In this document: in pieces, positions 1 through 9,077 of the stretch
Numbering within the stretch: the first letter of the stretch is position 1
Layout of the letters: every line of letters begins with the position of its first letter
NCBI RefSeq assembly: GCF_000758525.1
Contig: NZ_CP009241.1
Coordinates: 7,628,749 to 7,692,748, forward strand
Source: Paenibacillus sp. FSL H7-0357
Lineage (GTDB): Bacteria > Bacillota > Bacilli > Paenibacillales > Paenibacillaceae
Direction of reading: 5' to 3'
Length of the DNA stretch: 64,000 nucleotides
The notes under the pieces: model-generated
Told to the model about the DNA's origin: nothing
What the model saw: the letters and a program-made list of their open reading frames with translations, nothing else
The model's database searches: none
Program-made: the position numbers and the translations under genes

Positions 1-428
1 TTATAATAACCCGTCAACTTTCCTAAGTCGTCTGGATTTTTTTCAATGAGTAAGCAACCGATTCCGTACTTTGAAATAACGTCAAATGCGTCGGACAACA
101 TTATTTCCAAAGGATAATTTGTAATATCATCAAGATGAGCAGAAAAAGCTTTTGTATTTTGTTCAAATGCTTCCATGATCTCGTTATCTAAAGAATCAAA
201 TAGTTCGGATCGAATTGGCAATTCAAATTCCTGTGTAACAAACGCTGGTTCTATTGTTCCTTTCAGAAGAAAACTCAATATATCTCTTTTCCCTGTAAAG
301 TAGACATAAAGCATACCAGTTGACAAACCAATTTCTTTTGCGATGTCTTTCATTTGTGTCCGTGCATAACCTTTGTTGATAAATAATTGACTAGCCGCGT
401 CAAATATCAAATTCATTCTATTTTCCAT
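1..428 (-). CDS. TetR/AcrR family transcriptional regulator (partial, C-terminus off the window)
   Basis: Reading left from the ATG at 428 there is an open frame of 142 codons that runs off the window edge. The first 50 or so residues are a TetR_N helix-turn-helix: an AASQLFINKGYARTQ helix, then DIAKEIGLSTGMLYVYF, the classic recognition-helix pattern ending in Y-x-YF-x-K. The remainder would be the ligand-binding domain, which is divergent in this family, so the inducer cannot be told. The frame is AT-rich, unlike the GC-rich hydrolase remnant just to its right. It probably represses itself and a neighbour. The fold call is secure; the target is unknown. Confidence 0.85.
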   Translation of the reverse strand, partial: MENRMNLIFDAASQLFINKGYARTQMKDIAKEIGLSTGMLYVYFTGKRDILSFLLKGTIEPAFVTQEFELPIRSELFDSLDNEIMEAFEQNTKAFSAHLDDITNYPLEIMLSDAFDVISKYGIGCLLIEKNPDDLGKLTGYY

Positions 429-517
429 TGCGCTCACCCCTCTTACTGAACCGTTCATTTAATTATTATTGTATTACTTTTTTCCTCATTAATCAACCGA
501 TTTTCAGTACGAAATAA

Positions 518-1075
518 GGCGCGGCTACCTATCCGGAGGATGTACTCAGCTTCACCGCGATCGAGATGGGCCTACCTGGATTCGGCTTAGAAATGCTGGC
601 CGATGTCACACATGGTGGTACCTGGTACATCGGCGTTCTTGCTGCTCCGAACATCCCCGAGATGCTGCTCTCCGGACGCGAACGTGAGTTCCTTGGACAA
701 TTCGTATTCCCAACCATGAGCGCGACACCAAGGGCAATCACCGAAGCCGACATCGACGAGTTCGTACGCACCTACTCCCGTCCCAACGGTTGGCGCGGAG
801 CGATTGGCCTCTACCAGTCTATGCTTCAGGAGGGCGAAGACATTGCAGCTCTCGCCTCCGCCCACAAATTGAGTGTGCCCGTGCTAGCAATCGGAGCCGG
901 TGGAGGTGAGTTTACCTTTGCAACAATGAGCCAGGTAGCGTCGGGCGAAGTCCGGTCGGTTTCTCTTGATGGCGTCGGCCACTATGCAGCACTGGAGGCA
1001 CCTGAGAAGGTGGCAGTTGCTCTTCTCGAATTCTTTGATAGCATGGATACTGCATCACTCGAATCAGAGAAATAA
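518..1075 (+). pseudogene. Alpha/beta-hydrolase C-terminal remnant (epoxide hydrolase/haloalkane dehalogenase-like)
   Basis: The frame is open from a TAA just before 518 to the stop at 1075. It reads like the second half of an alpha/beta-hydrolase: a YPEDV segment followed by a cap domain, a late strand with VPVLAIGAGGG, and a terminal GVGHYAALEAPEKVA that would carry the catalytic histidine. The first half, with the oxyanion loop and the nucleophile elbow (G-x-[DS]-x-G), is absent, and no upstream frame supplies it. The first ATG is at 566 without a convincing ribosome binding site. GC content is higher than in the adjacent TetR gene. I read this as a truncated, non-functional remnant, probably transferred; an unusual short active protein is unlikely. 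Confidence 0.7.
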
Positions 1076-1325
1076 TTGTACTCCTGAATTGGTTTCGTCA
1101 AGCAAAATCATCTGAAAAAATCGTGCATCCCCCCATCATTGTCAGGGATATTTTTCATCGTTCCTTCATGAGTGCATGCTTAAATCCCTTATATATTTAT
1201 AAAGCAAATAATCCCGCAGAAGCCCGTTTACGCATCATTCCGACCGGAGTGTGACCTACCCTGCTCCTAACGTCGTCATGCTGCAAATACAGGCTCCTGC
1301 GAGCTTTTCTTCAAAAAACTTGCCG

Positions 1326-1805
1326 TTACTTGTGGTACGGTTCCCCCCGATTTATCTTCACCGCCCGATACACCTGCTCTACCAGCACCAGCCGCATGAG
1401 CTGATGGGGCAGCGTCATGCGGCCGAAGCTCATGCGCTGCTGGGCGCGGCGCAGGACCTCATCGGAGAGCCCGTGGCTGCCTCCGATGACGAAGGCGACA
1501 TGGCTCGTCCCGTAGGTGCCGAGCCGGTCGATCTCTGCGGCAAGCTCCTCGGAGCTCCAGAGCTTGCCGTCGATCGCGAGCGCAATAACATGCGCCTCGC
1601 TCTTGATGTGCGCGAGGATGCGTTCGCCTTCGCGTGCCTTAACCTGGACAACCTCTGCGGCGCTTAGGTTGTCGGGCGCTTTCTCATCGGCTACTTCGAT
1701 GAGCTGGAGCTTGAGGTACGGCGTCAGCCGCTTGGCATACTCCGCGATGCCGTCGGTCAGATATTTCTCCTTCAATTTGCCCACACCGATAATTTGAATT
1801 AACAT
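1326..1805 (-). CDS. rlmH: 23S rRNA (pseudouridine1915-N3)-methyltransferase RlmH
   Basis: The product is 159 residues, the usual length for this SPOUT-class enzyme, which methylates pseudouridine 1915 in helix 69 of 23S rRNA using S-adenosylmethionine. The N-terminus ([15 protein letters not shown]) and the C-terminal knot ([13 protein letters not shown], then [15 protein letters not shown] and YHK at the very end) are typical. The start at 1805 is chosen because GGAGG lies 5 bases upstream; an ATG 12 bases earlier overlaps that binding site. In Bacillus this gene follows htrC in the wal cluster; here about 21 kb separates them. Confidence 0.96.
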   Translation of the reverse strand: MLIQIIGVGKLKEKYLTDGIAEYAKRLTPYLKLQLIEVADEKAPDNLSAAEVVQVKAREGERILAHIKSEAHVIALAIDGKLWSSEELAAEIDRLGTYGTSHVAFVIGGSHGLSDEVLRRAQQRMSFGRMTLPHQLMRLVLVEQVYRAVKINRGEPYHK

Positions 1806-1898
1806 AATATCCTCCATATGCCGGCCTCCGGGCCGGCTGCTGTATTCTTCGTTGTATGATTAGCAAGGCATCCGCCAGCTATCAGTCTTAAATCAATT

Positions 1899-3692
1899 CT
1901 ATGCCCGAGGCTGCACCAGCTGCTCTTTCCTGCTCTTCTCTACGGCCTCGTCGCGGTCGCCCACCTGAAGCTTCAAATAAATCGCCGAAATATAGTTTCG
2001 GACGGTTCCCTCTGACAGATGCAGCTTTTGGGCAATCTGCTTATTGCGCAGCCCTTCCGTTAATTCTTGCAGAACCTCCAGCTCCCGCTCGGTCAGGTCA
2101 TACGGATTAAGTGAAGTATCCAACTGCTGATCCTGGAACAGCTGCTGGGCCACCTCCTGCGAGATCATCGTACCGCCTCCGTAGACCAGGCGGATCGTCG
2201 CCGCCAATTCCTTCGGATGGAGTGCCTTTAGCAGATAGCCCTCAGCGCCAAGCCGCAGTGCTTCCGCCGCATAGGTAATCTCCTCGAAGGTTGTAATGAT
2301 AATGACCCGGATCTCCGGCCACTTCTCCTTAAGCTGCCGGGTAGCCTCCAGGCCGTCCATTTCCGGCATGTGAATATCCATCAGGACAATATCCGGCTGC
2401 TCGGCGGCGCATTGCTCCAGTGCCTGCTTGCCACTCGCGGCAGTACGGATCCGGAAATCCTTCTCCTCTCCAAGCAGCAGCCTCAGACTCTCGCGGACCA
2501 GCGGCTGATCGTCAGCCAGCAGGATATCAATCCGCCGCTCCCCTTCCTGCGTCTGATTCGGGATCATACAGGTTACCAGCGTGCCGTCATTTTCCTGGGA
2601 ATCAATATATAGCTTGCCCTGCAATGCCGCTAGACGCTCCTTCATACCGGTGAGGCCGAAGCCGTAGCGCAGCTGAGCAGTTCCCTTGCCGTTATCCTGA
2701 ATCTGCAGCATGAGCTGGGCCGGATCATATTGCAGGACCACCCGGATGGCACTCGCCTGCCCATGCCTGCTGGCATTGGTCAGTGCCTCCTGCAGCGAAC
2801 GGCATAACGTATGTTTGGCCTGCTTAATCACCGCATAAGGCTCGCCCATCGTGCGGAACGACAATGCGACCCCCGTATTGGATTCGAACTGCCCGGCAAT
2901 CTGCATCAAAGCCCGGTCCAACGTCACCGGCTCCTCCAGCGGGTCCATCTGATGGACCTGCCGCCTCACATCTTCCAGCCCCTTGCGGGCTAGCTCCAGA
3001 ACACTCTGAAGCTTATGCTCTCCTTCCTCCGTGGCTACATGCGGCCTCAGCGTTTCCAGGCCCAGAATCATCGAAGTATAGCTGTGTCCAATCGTATCAT
3101 GCACTTCCCCGGCCATCCGGTAACGTTCCTCCAGCAGGGTCATGCGTTCAATCTGAGAGGAATACTGCTCCAGAATGGTATATTGCTCGTTGACTAGCGT
3201 CAGCTTTTGCCGGATCGCGTTGATTGACTTCGCTCCCATCTGCAATCCATATCCGGCTGCGTAGACGAACAACCCATCCGAGAGGCTCTTCCAGATCAGC
3301 GGGTGCGACAGTCCTTCCCCTATGGCGGGTCCGGCGCTTAAGCTGTACAGCAATAAGGTGATTGGAAGCGTATATAAGTGCGCCTTGCCCCGGGTATGGA
3401 AGGCAAGCATCATTACAGCAGGCAGGAATAATCGCGTTAAGCCAAAATAGTACGCCAGCGCGAACGCGATCCCGCCTGCGAATATAAATTCCAGAAGAAT
3501 ATACCGCGTCTTGAAATCCCGTCCAACCCATGAAGGAATTAAGCCGCCCAGCAATACCGCTGGCAGCACCAGCCAGAGCGGGAAATCCGGCTTATCCAGA
3601 TACATCAATATAACGACCGCTATGCTCCATAACAGGCGTAAGAGCAGAACGGTTAGATCTTGCCACGCCCGCCGGGCTTTATTTTTTTGCAT
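1899..3692 (-). CDS. Membrane sensor histidine kinase fused to a NarL/LuxR-type response regulator
   Basis: One uninterrupted frame of 597 codons holds a whole two-component system. Residues 10-150 form about five membrane segments. A HisKA_3 dimerisation domain follows, with the phospho-acceptor His near residue 199 (AGEVHDTIGHS), then an HATPase with N-box (LQEALTNASRHG) and G-box (DNGKG, YGFGLTGMKER). A receiver starts near 390 (ILLADDQPLVRES), with acceptor Asp near 440 (VLMDIHMPEMDG) and a conserved Lys near 490, and ends in a LuxR helix-turn-helix (LTERELEVLQ, then NKQIAQKLHLSEGTVRNYIS). These are normally two proteins of the DesK/LiaS type. Fusion tethers the DNA-binding domain to the membrane. 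It faces an ABC exporter across 167 bases, so that operon is its likely target. The ATG at 3692 is preferred over a TTG one codon earlier; GGAG lies 10 bases upstream. Confidence 0.9.
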   Translation of the reverse strand: MQKNKARRAWQDLTVLLLRLLWSIAVVILMYLDKPDFPLWLVLPAVLLGGLIPSWVGRDFKTRYILLEFIFAGGIAFALAYYFGLTRLFLPAVMMLAFHTRGKAHLYTLPITLLLYSLSAGPAIGEGLSHPLIWKSLSDGLFVYAAGYGLQMGAKSINAIRQKLTLVNEQYTILEQYSSQIERMTLLEERYRMAGEVHDTIGHSYTSMILGLETLRPHVATEEGEHKLQSVLELARKGLEDVRRQVHQMDPLEEPVTLDRALMQIAGQFESNTGVALSFRTMGEPYAVIKQAKHTLCRSLQEALTNASRHGQASAIRVVLQYDPAQLMLQIQDNGKGTAQLRYGFGLTGMKERLAALQGKLYIDSQENDGTLVTCMIPNQTQEGERRIDILLADDQPLVRESLRLLLGEEKDFRIRTAASGKQALEQCAAEQPDIVLMDIHMPEMDGLEATRQLKEKWPEIRVIIITTFEEITYAAEALRLGAEGYLLKALHPKELAATIRLVYGGGTMISQEVAQQLFQDQQLDTSLNPYDLTERELEVLQELTEGLRNKQIAQKLHLSEGTVRNYISAIYLKLQVGDRDEAVEKSRKEQLVQPRA

Positions 3693-3723
3693 CAATCAGC
3701 ATCTCCAATTCAGCTTGATCTGT

Positions 3724-3767
3724 TGTCACATCCAGCATATGACACGCAGTAACTGTTCAATATGACA
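3724..3767. promoter_or_regulatory. Repeated ATATGACA motif in a divergent promoter region
   Basis: Between the fused kinase-regulator and the ABC operon, ATATGACA occurs at 3737-3744 and again at 3760-3767, 23 bases apart (about two helical turns). A related inverted form, TTGTCACAT, lies at 3724-3732. Placement between divergent genes suggests a binding site for the fused regulator. This is inference; no consensus for this regulator is known to me. Confidence 0.35.
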
Positions 3768-3859
3768 GTCCGCTTGGTAGGTTATGGGCAGCGGGATTCA
3801 GCTAAGCGATATGCAGAATTATATCCTACTACAATCATTTGGAAAAGGGAGGGGTAGCT

Positions 3860-4771
3860 TTGCCGCTGCTTCAAATACGGGATCTGACCAAGGTCATTGG
3901 CCGCAAAACTCTTGTAGACCATGTATCACTGGAAATGGAAAAAGGAGAAATCATGGGCCTGCTGGGCCCCAACGGAGCTGGAAAAACAACGACAATCCGC
4001 ATGATCGTGGGACTGGTCTCCAAATCGGAAGGACAGGTCATTATTGACGGAATCGACACCCGGCAGCAATTCTCCGCAGCTATGGGCAAGGTTGGCGTTA
4101 TCGTGGAACAGCCCGATCTGTACAAATATTTATCCGGATATGACAATCTGATCCTCTTCTCAAGAATGAGTCCGGGCGTCACTGAGGACCGGCTGAAGGA
4201 GATTATCAAGCTTGTAGGACTGGAGCTGAGCATTTCTGCGAAAGTCAGTACCTACTCGCTGGGGATGCGGCAGCGTCTCGGCCTGGCTGTAGCGCTGATG
4301 CATAAGCCCTCTCTGCTGCTGCTGGATGAACCGACCAATGGCCTTGATCCGGCGGGCATCCACGAGCTGCGGGAGCATCTGAAGAATCTGGCCCGCCAGG
4401 AGAATGTCGGCATTCTGATCTCCAGCCATCTGATGTCGGAAATGGAGATGATGTGCGACCGCGTTGCCGTGCTCCAGCAAGGCAAGCTGATCGGAGTGCA
4501 TCGTTTGTCGGAGCTGGTTCAGGAGGATGACGCGCTCGTCCAGTTCGAGGTTGACCGGCCCGAGCTGGCGGTGCAAGTACTGCAAGCGTTCCTGTCAGGT
4601 GCGGAAATTACTGCCGGCCACAACCAGCTTCGTGTACGCCTACCCAAGAACCGCATTCCCGAAATCAGCCAGAAGCTGCTGGATTCAGGCATCAACGTAT
4701 ACGGGGTGAACACGGTGAAGCGGACGCTTGAAGACAAATACCTTGAGATTACAGGAGGACAAGGACATTGA
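3860..4771 (+). CDS. ABC transporter ATP-binding protein
   Basis: This is the ATPase of a two-gene ABC-2 exporter of the bacitracin/lantibiotic-resistance type. It has a Walker A (GPNGAGKT), a signature loop in the variant form YSLGMRQRLGLA, Walker B (LLLLDEPTNGLDP) and an H-loop (ISSHLMSEME). The C-terminal 80 residues form the DUF4162-like tail common in this group. The start is probably the TTG at 3860, which sits 5 bases after GGGAGGGG; an upstream TTG at 3839 would put the binding site inside the gene. Its stop overlaps the start of the permease, so the two are co-translated. The substrate is unknown; the divergent kinase-regulator suggests induction by an envelope-active compound. Confidence 0.93.
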   Translation: MPLLQIRDLTKVIGRKTLVDHVSLEMEKGEIMGLLGPNGAGKTTTIRMIVGLVSKSEGQVIIDGIDTRQQFSAAMGKVGVIVEQPDLYKYLSGYDNLILFSRMSPGVTEDRLKEIIKLVGLELSISAKVSTYSLGMRQRLGLAVALMHKPSLLLLDEPTNGLDPAGIHELREHLKNLARQENVGILISSHLMSEMEMMCDRVAVLQQGKLIGVHRLSELVQEDDALVQFEVDRPELAVQVLQAFLSGAEITAGHNQLRVRLPKNRIPEISQKLLDSGINVYGVNTVKRTLEDKYLEITGGQGH

Positions 4772-5709
4772 AGCTGATCAACTATATCCGAAATGAGAAT
4801 ATGAAGATTTACAAAAGAAAACGCACCTGGGTGCTCATTGCTCTCGTTGCAGTCTTCGTCATCCTTCAGATCATCAATGTGCGTGCTGGAGATGGGGGCA
4901 CCGCTGCGGCAGACTGGAGGTCGCAGCTTGAGCAGGAGAATCACCGGCTGGCAGAGGAAGCTGCCGAACCGGATGCGTTGCAGATTGAAATACGGCAAGC
5001 GGAGAAAAACATTTTGCTGAACGAGTACTCCCTGCAGCATAATTTGCCGCCTGAGACGAATGCCTGGAGCTTTGCGGGGGATCTTTCAGGAAACATTATA
5101 GTTGCCGTCTCGCTGATCTCAATCATTATTGCCGGAGAGATTGCAGCTGCCGAATTTGTGTCCGGCACGATCAAGCTGCTGCTGACCCGCTCGGCCAGCC
5201 GGACAGAGGTGTATACCGCCAAATATATTGCCGCGATCCTGTTCGGACTGGGGTTGACGCTGCTCGGCCTTCTGCTCTCCCTGCTGTTCGGGGGAATCAT
5301 GTTCGGCTGGGGCGGTCTTGGAGACAGCTATATGTATGTGCGGGATCACACCGTGCACCAAACGCCCATGCTGCTTTCAATCCTTGGCAGTTACTTGTTC
5401 CATCTGCCGTTTCTGTTGATTTCAGTTACATTGGCTTTTATGATATCTGCGGGTTTTCGCAGTCCTATCTTTGCTATCGTCATTCCCTTGTTCGTTTCCG
5501 TGGCCGGATTTGTCATTTCCATCGCCATGAACGGCTGGACGTGGACCCGTTTCTTTATTTTCTCCCATTCCGACCTTAGCGGTTATTTCTTGGGTGATCC
5601 GGCGGTGAAAGGCATGACGCTCGGCTTCTCTCTGGCTTTTATAGGACTTCATCTGGCAGTCATGCATCTTCTTTCGCACACCCTGTTCGTCAAACGTGAT
5701 GTCTCATAA
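4768..5709 (+). CDS. ABC-2 type transporter permease
   Basis: A 313-residue integral membrane protein. One N-terminal membrane helix (about residues 20-37) is followed by an extracellular stretch of roughly 65 charged residues, then five hydrophobic helices from about residue 105 on. This is the layout of bacitracin-type ABC-2 permeases. Translation starts at a TTG overlapping the ATPase stop (TTGA), with AGGAGGACAAG just upstream. It should form a homodimer with two copies of the ATPase. A lipoprotein gene follows after 47 bases with no terminator between, so all three are probably one operon. Confidence 0.9.
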   Translation: MKLINYIRNENMKIYKRKRTWVLIALVAVFVILQIINVRAGDGGTAAADWRSQLEQENHRLAEEAAEPDALQIEIRQAEKNILLNEYSLQHNLPPETNAWSFAGDLSGNIIVAVSLISIIIAGEIAAAEFVSGTIKLLLTRSASRTEVYTAKYIAAILFGLGLTLLGLLLSLLFGGIMFGWGGLGDSYMYVRDHTVHQTPMLLSILGSYLFHLPFLLISVTLAFMISAGFRSPIFAIVIPLFVSVAGFVISIAMNGWTWTRFFIFSHSDLSGYFLGDPAVKGMTLGFSLAFIGLHLAVMHLLSHTLFVKRDVS

Positions 5710-5756
5710 CGGTACACAATGCTCTTCCATATTAAATTTAGAAAAGGGGAATTCCA

Positions 5757-6449
5757 ATGCGCTGGACATGGAGATTATTAATCGTAGGTTGCCTGCTGCT
5801 AGTAACCGCTTGTAGCAAGGGCGCAGAAACATCGTCAACTCAGAAGCTTGAACTGCAGGCTGACAAGCTGACGAAGCTGGTTATAGATAACCGCAACGGA
5901 GAAATTGAAGTAAACGGTGCAGACACGGATACGATTGAAGTCACCGCCGTGGTCACCGCCAAAGGCATAAGTATGGATAAATTGAAGCTGAAGCTGCGGG
6001 CAGAAGAGGCTACTGCTTATTTGGATGCTTCCTTTGGCGGCCAGATGCTGGCTATGGGTTCCGGGGCCGTAGATCTGGAGATTACACTTCCGCGTGAACT
6101 CGCTGTGAAGCTGGACTCGCATAGAGATGGCAAACTTAAGGTTGCCGATCTCTCGGCTCCGCTGGAGGTGGACAACGTGAACGGAGATCTGGAGGTTATC
6201 GACACCAAAGGTCCGGTAACACTCTCCAGCCGGGACGGCGATATCACCGTGCGCAATATTGGTACCGATGTTGATATCGATAATATCAATGGACATGTTG
6301 TGGTAACCCAAGTAGAAGGTTCGGCCGAGGTTGCTGTCGGAGACGGGTCCCTGGATATGGATCACATTACGGGCGATGCCGTGATTTCCCAGACCGGGAA
6401 TGGTGAAATTAAGCTTGGAACCATTGGCGGAAACGTTAGCCGGAAATAG
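5757..6449 (+). CDS. DUF4097 family beta-helix lipoprotein
   Basis: The 230-residue product begins with a lipoprotein signal ending in LLVTAC, so cysteine 19 should be lipidated and the protein held on the outer face of the membrane. The rest is a run of short beta repeats rich in Asn, Gly and Asp (VIDNRNGEIEVNG, VDNVNGDLEVIDTKG, IDNINGHVVVTQVEG, and similar), the pattern of the DUF4097 right-handed beta-helix. The biochemical role of this family is not known; members often sit with two-component or envelope-stress genes, as here. SD AAAAGGGG is well placed. Its last 14 bases overlap the convergent kinase gene. Confidence 0.88.
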   Translation: MRWTWRLLIVGCLLLVTACSKGAETSSTQKLELQADKLTKLVIDNRNGEIEVNGADTDTIEVTAVVTAKGISMDKLKLKLRAEEATAYLDASFGGQMLAMGSGAVDLEITLPRELAVKLDSHRDGKLKVADLSAPLEVDNVNGDLEVIDTKGPVTLSSRDGDITVRNIGTDVDIDNINGHVVVTQVEGSAEVAVGDGSLDMDHITGDAVISQTGNGEIKLGTIGGNVSRK

Positions 6450-8211
6450 CAGCCGCCAGACCATCCCAAATAAGCCGGATTTCCGTTCCTTTGCCGGGGG
6501 CGGAACTCACGGTGATCTGTCCACCCATCGCCTCAACCAAGCCCTTGGAGATCGCCATGCCCAGACCCGAACCGTTCGTTGTGGAAGCCGTATCTCCCCC
6601 GCGGTAATACCGCTCGAATAAATTCGCCGCCGTCTGCTCATCCATCCCCTGGCCATTGTCGCGGAAAATAATAACCAATCCGCCGGTATCCATCGCACTC
6701 AGTGTTACGGTAAGCTGCGTATCCGAAGAATTATGCAGCAGCGCATTGGCCGTTAAATTGCCGACGACCCTCTCCATCCAAGGCCGATAGATCCTGGCGG
6801 TAATTTCTGTGTCAGGGGATTGATAAATGATCCGCCCCTCTCCATACTCCGGGTTGGCTGCGGCCTGTTCCAGCGCATTGCCAAGCCAGGCTCTCATCTC
6901 CACGGCCTCGGTCTGCGGGACATGAATACCCGACCTCAGCCGGTAGGTAATGGCCAAATCGCTGATCAGCGTATCCATATGCGCCGACTTCTCCAGCATG
7001 ATTGCAGAGAACTTGCGGACTTCTTCAGAGGACCAGTCATAAGTATCCTCGGCGAGCAAATGGGCATAGCCTTTAATGGAGGAGAGCGGGGTTTTCAAAT
7101 CATGGGTAATGCCGGTAATCCATTCTTCCCGCAGGGTCTCTGTCCGCTGCCGCCGGTCCTCGTCACGCCGCAGAATCTCAGTCAGCTGGTCCAATGACAG
7201 CATGACATCGGCAAAGATAGAATAACGCCGCTTCCACTTGCCTGACTTCAGCCGGCTGCGCGGACGGCCTTTGCGGTCCACCGGTTCGTCATAAGAGCCC
7301 TGCCCGAGGGAATCGAGCCAGGCCAGCATATGGAACATCGGAGCGCCGAAGCGGCGCGCGTTCAAGAAGGACAGAAGCGCAAAGATCAGCAGCGTCGCCC
7401 CCAGCATCCCGGCAATTCCAGTCAGTACAATACGCATTTCTGCGGAGATCAGGGGGGCCTTGGCCGATGACTTCGCCGCATCATTGGGCAAGCTTACCAC
7501 CCAGGTCTGGCCGGTATCTTCATTATAGTCAAACGCCATACGGTATCCGTATCTTCCCTCATACTTCGAGCGCAAGGCAAGCTCTTGTACAGTATATTTG
7601 GCTGGAGCAGAATCCGGCCGGTTAAAAGCCGCCACCTCACTGCCCTCCGGATTAAGCAGCTGCACATAACCGCCAAGCGCCTGGATCCGGCTTTCTGTCT
7701 TCGCTGAAAGCAGCAGCTTCCCCTCCGCATAGGAGGAAGGTTCTTCGCTGACCGCTTGCAATAGCGGCTTAAGCACCTCAGGCACCCCATAGAGAAGCGT
7801 GTACATTCTGCCGTGTTTCTCCTGAATCCAGAGGTAGACGTCATACGGGAAACCCTGCTGCTGCTGCTGCCAATAGGCGGCCAGCTCTCCCGGATTATAC
7901 TGCGCCGGAACATCAGAAGGCGTGTTGTAGGACTTCTCTACTTTTCCGTTCTCATCCAGACTTTGCAGCCAGCCTTTATTTTGCTTGACCTGCTCCAGCA
8001 GCTTCGGGTCGAAGATAATGCCGTCCGCTCCGAACTCGGAGGACTCAACCAGCCTTTCCAAACCCACAGAAACAAAATTATCGGTGAGATTAATCTCCGA
8101 AAGCCGCAGCAGCACCCACATGACGGTGATTGCCGCAATAAGCAGCACAACCATTCCGGCGATGGCCGAATGCAGCACGAACCGGAGGGTCAGACGCCTT
8201 TTCATCTTCAT
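6436..8211 (-). CDS. Sensor histidine kinase
   Basis: A 591-residue transmembrane kinase. The first helix is at about 14-36, an extracytoplasmic sensor of about 220 residues follows, and a second helix is at about 261-283. The HisKA domain contains GITHDLKTPLSS with acceptor His near 370. The ATPase has an N-box (GNLTANALLHN), G1 (DNGQGM) and a final GSGLGMAISKGLVEAMGG. The linker before HisKA is long and basic. Its ATG overlaps the regulator stop (ATGA), so the pair is co-translated, regulator first. The 3' end overlaps the DUF4097 gene. The signal is unknown; an envelope signal is likely given the neighbouring lipoproteins. Confidence 0.94.
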   Translation of the reverse strand: MKMKRRLTLRFVLHSAIAGMVVLLIAAITVMWVLLRLSEINLTDNFVSVGLERLVESSEFGADGIIFDPKLLEQVKQNKGWLQSLDENGKVEKSYNTPSDVPAQYNPGELAAYWQQQQQGFPYDVYLWIQEKHGRMYTLLYGVPEVLKPLLQAVSEEPSSYAEGKLLLSAKTESRIQALGGYVQLLNPEGSEVAAFNRPDSAPAKYTVQELALRSKYEGRYGYRMAFDYNEDTGQTWVVSLPNDAAKSSAKAPLISAEMRIVLTGIAGMLGATLLIFALLSFLNARRFGAPMFHMLAWLDSLGQGSYDEPVDRKGRPRSRLKSGKWKRRYSIFADVMLSLDQLTEILRRDEDRRQRTETLREEWITGITHDLKTPLSSIKGYAHLLAEDTYDWSSEEVRKFSAIMLEKSAHMDTLISDLAITYRLRSGIHVPQTEAVEMRAWLGNALEQAAANPEYGEGRIIYQSPDTEITARIYRPWMERVVGNLTANALLHNSSDTQLTVTLSAMDTGGLVIIFRDNGQGMDEQTAANLFERYYRGGDTASTTNGSGLGMAISKGLVEAMGGQITVSSAPGKGTEIRLIWDGLAAAISG

Positions 8212-9005
8212 ACCTGTCCCTTTTCCCTCCCGCTGCGCTGTACCAGCTTATATCCCAGTCCTCTAACGTTGACCAGATACACGGGATTGGCAGGCTCCAG
8301 CTCTATCCTTTCGCGTATACGGTGAATATGTACCATAACTGTATTATCGTCACTCAGCGCGGCCTCGCCCCATACCCGTTCGTACAGCTCGCTTTTGGTG
8401 AACAGCCGGTTCGGATGCTTGCAGAAAAATAACAGCAATTGAAACACCAGCGCCGGACAGGTGACCACTTCCCCCTCCACTCTCAGTTCGCCCGCCGTCT
8501 CATCCACCTGGAATCTTCCGAAATCATAGCTAATGTTCTGCTGAAGCGGCTGCCGCTCCTGCCTGGCATTTCCCTGGGGAGGCTGTCCGTGTTGCCCCTC
8601 TTTATTTTGAACAGGCTCCGGCCCGCCCGCGTCACCCAGATAACGGCGAAGCTGCGAACGGATCCGGGCCACCAGCTCCAGCGGATTGAACGGTTTCGTG
8701 ATATAATCATCGCCGCCGACCGCAAAACCGGTAAGCTTGTCAAAATCCGAAATACGCGCAGACAAAAATAGCACCGGCGCATTCGTCGTCTGCCGCAGGA
8801 AAGGGCAAATATCAATCCCGCTGCGCCCCGGCAGCATCACATCCAGCACAATCAGGTCATACACCTTGCTCTGGCAGGCCAGAATAGCAGCTTCACCCGT
8901 ACCCGCCGAATCTATATCCGTGAATCCTTCTTTATAAAGTACCGTCTTGATCAGCTCAACAATGGACGCCTCGTCATCGACGAGCAGAATGGCAGCATGG
9001 TTCAT
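8208..9005 (-). CDS. OmpR/PhoB family response regulator
   Basis: The 265-residue product has a receiver domain with acidic pocket (VDDE near 10-13), acceptor Asp 55 (LIVLDVMLPG) and conserved Lys 104 (YITKPFNPLEL). A winged-helix output domain runs from about residue 165 to the end (LFTKSELYERVWG, VMVHIHRIRERIE, VRGLGYKL). The linker between them is unusually long and rich in Gln, Gly and Pro (about 125-158). It is the first gene of a two-gene operon with the kinase. The divergent M23 lipoprotein gene has 11-bp direct repeats over its promoter that suit this class of regulator. Confidence 0.95.
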   Translation of the reverse strand: MNHAAILLVDDEASIVELIKTVLYKEGFTDIDSAGTGEAAILACQSKVYDLIVLDVMLPGRSGIDICPFLRQTTNAPVLFLSARISDFDKLTGFAVGGDDYITKPFNPLELVARIRSQLRRYLGDAGGPEPVQNKEGQHGQPPQGNARQERQPLQQNISYDFGRFQVDETAGELRVEGEVVTCPALVFQLLLFFCKHPNRLFTKSELYERVWGEAALSDDNTVMVHIHRIRERIELEPANPVYLVNVRGLGYKLVQRSGREKGQV

Positions 9006-9077
9006 GCCAGTTCCCCTTTCGATCTAGTAATCGCAACTATCATAACATGATTGGCTCCGCCAGACTGGCCGCACAAC

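Noticed and set aside
5835..6464. Minus-strand frame of 209 codons across the DUF4097 gene
   Set aside because: No binding site or motif; the plus-strand lipoprotein has a lipobox and repeat pattern.
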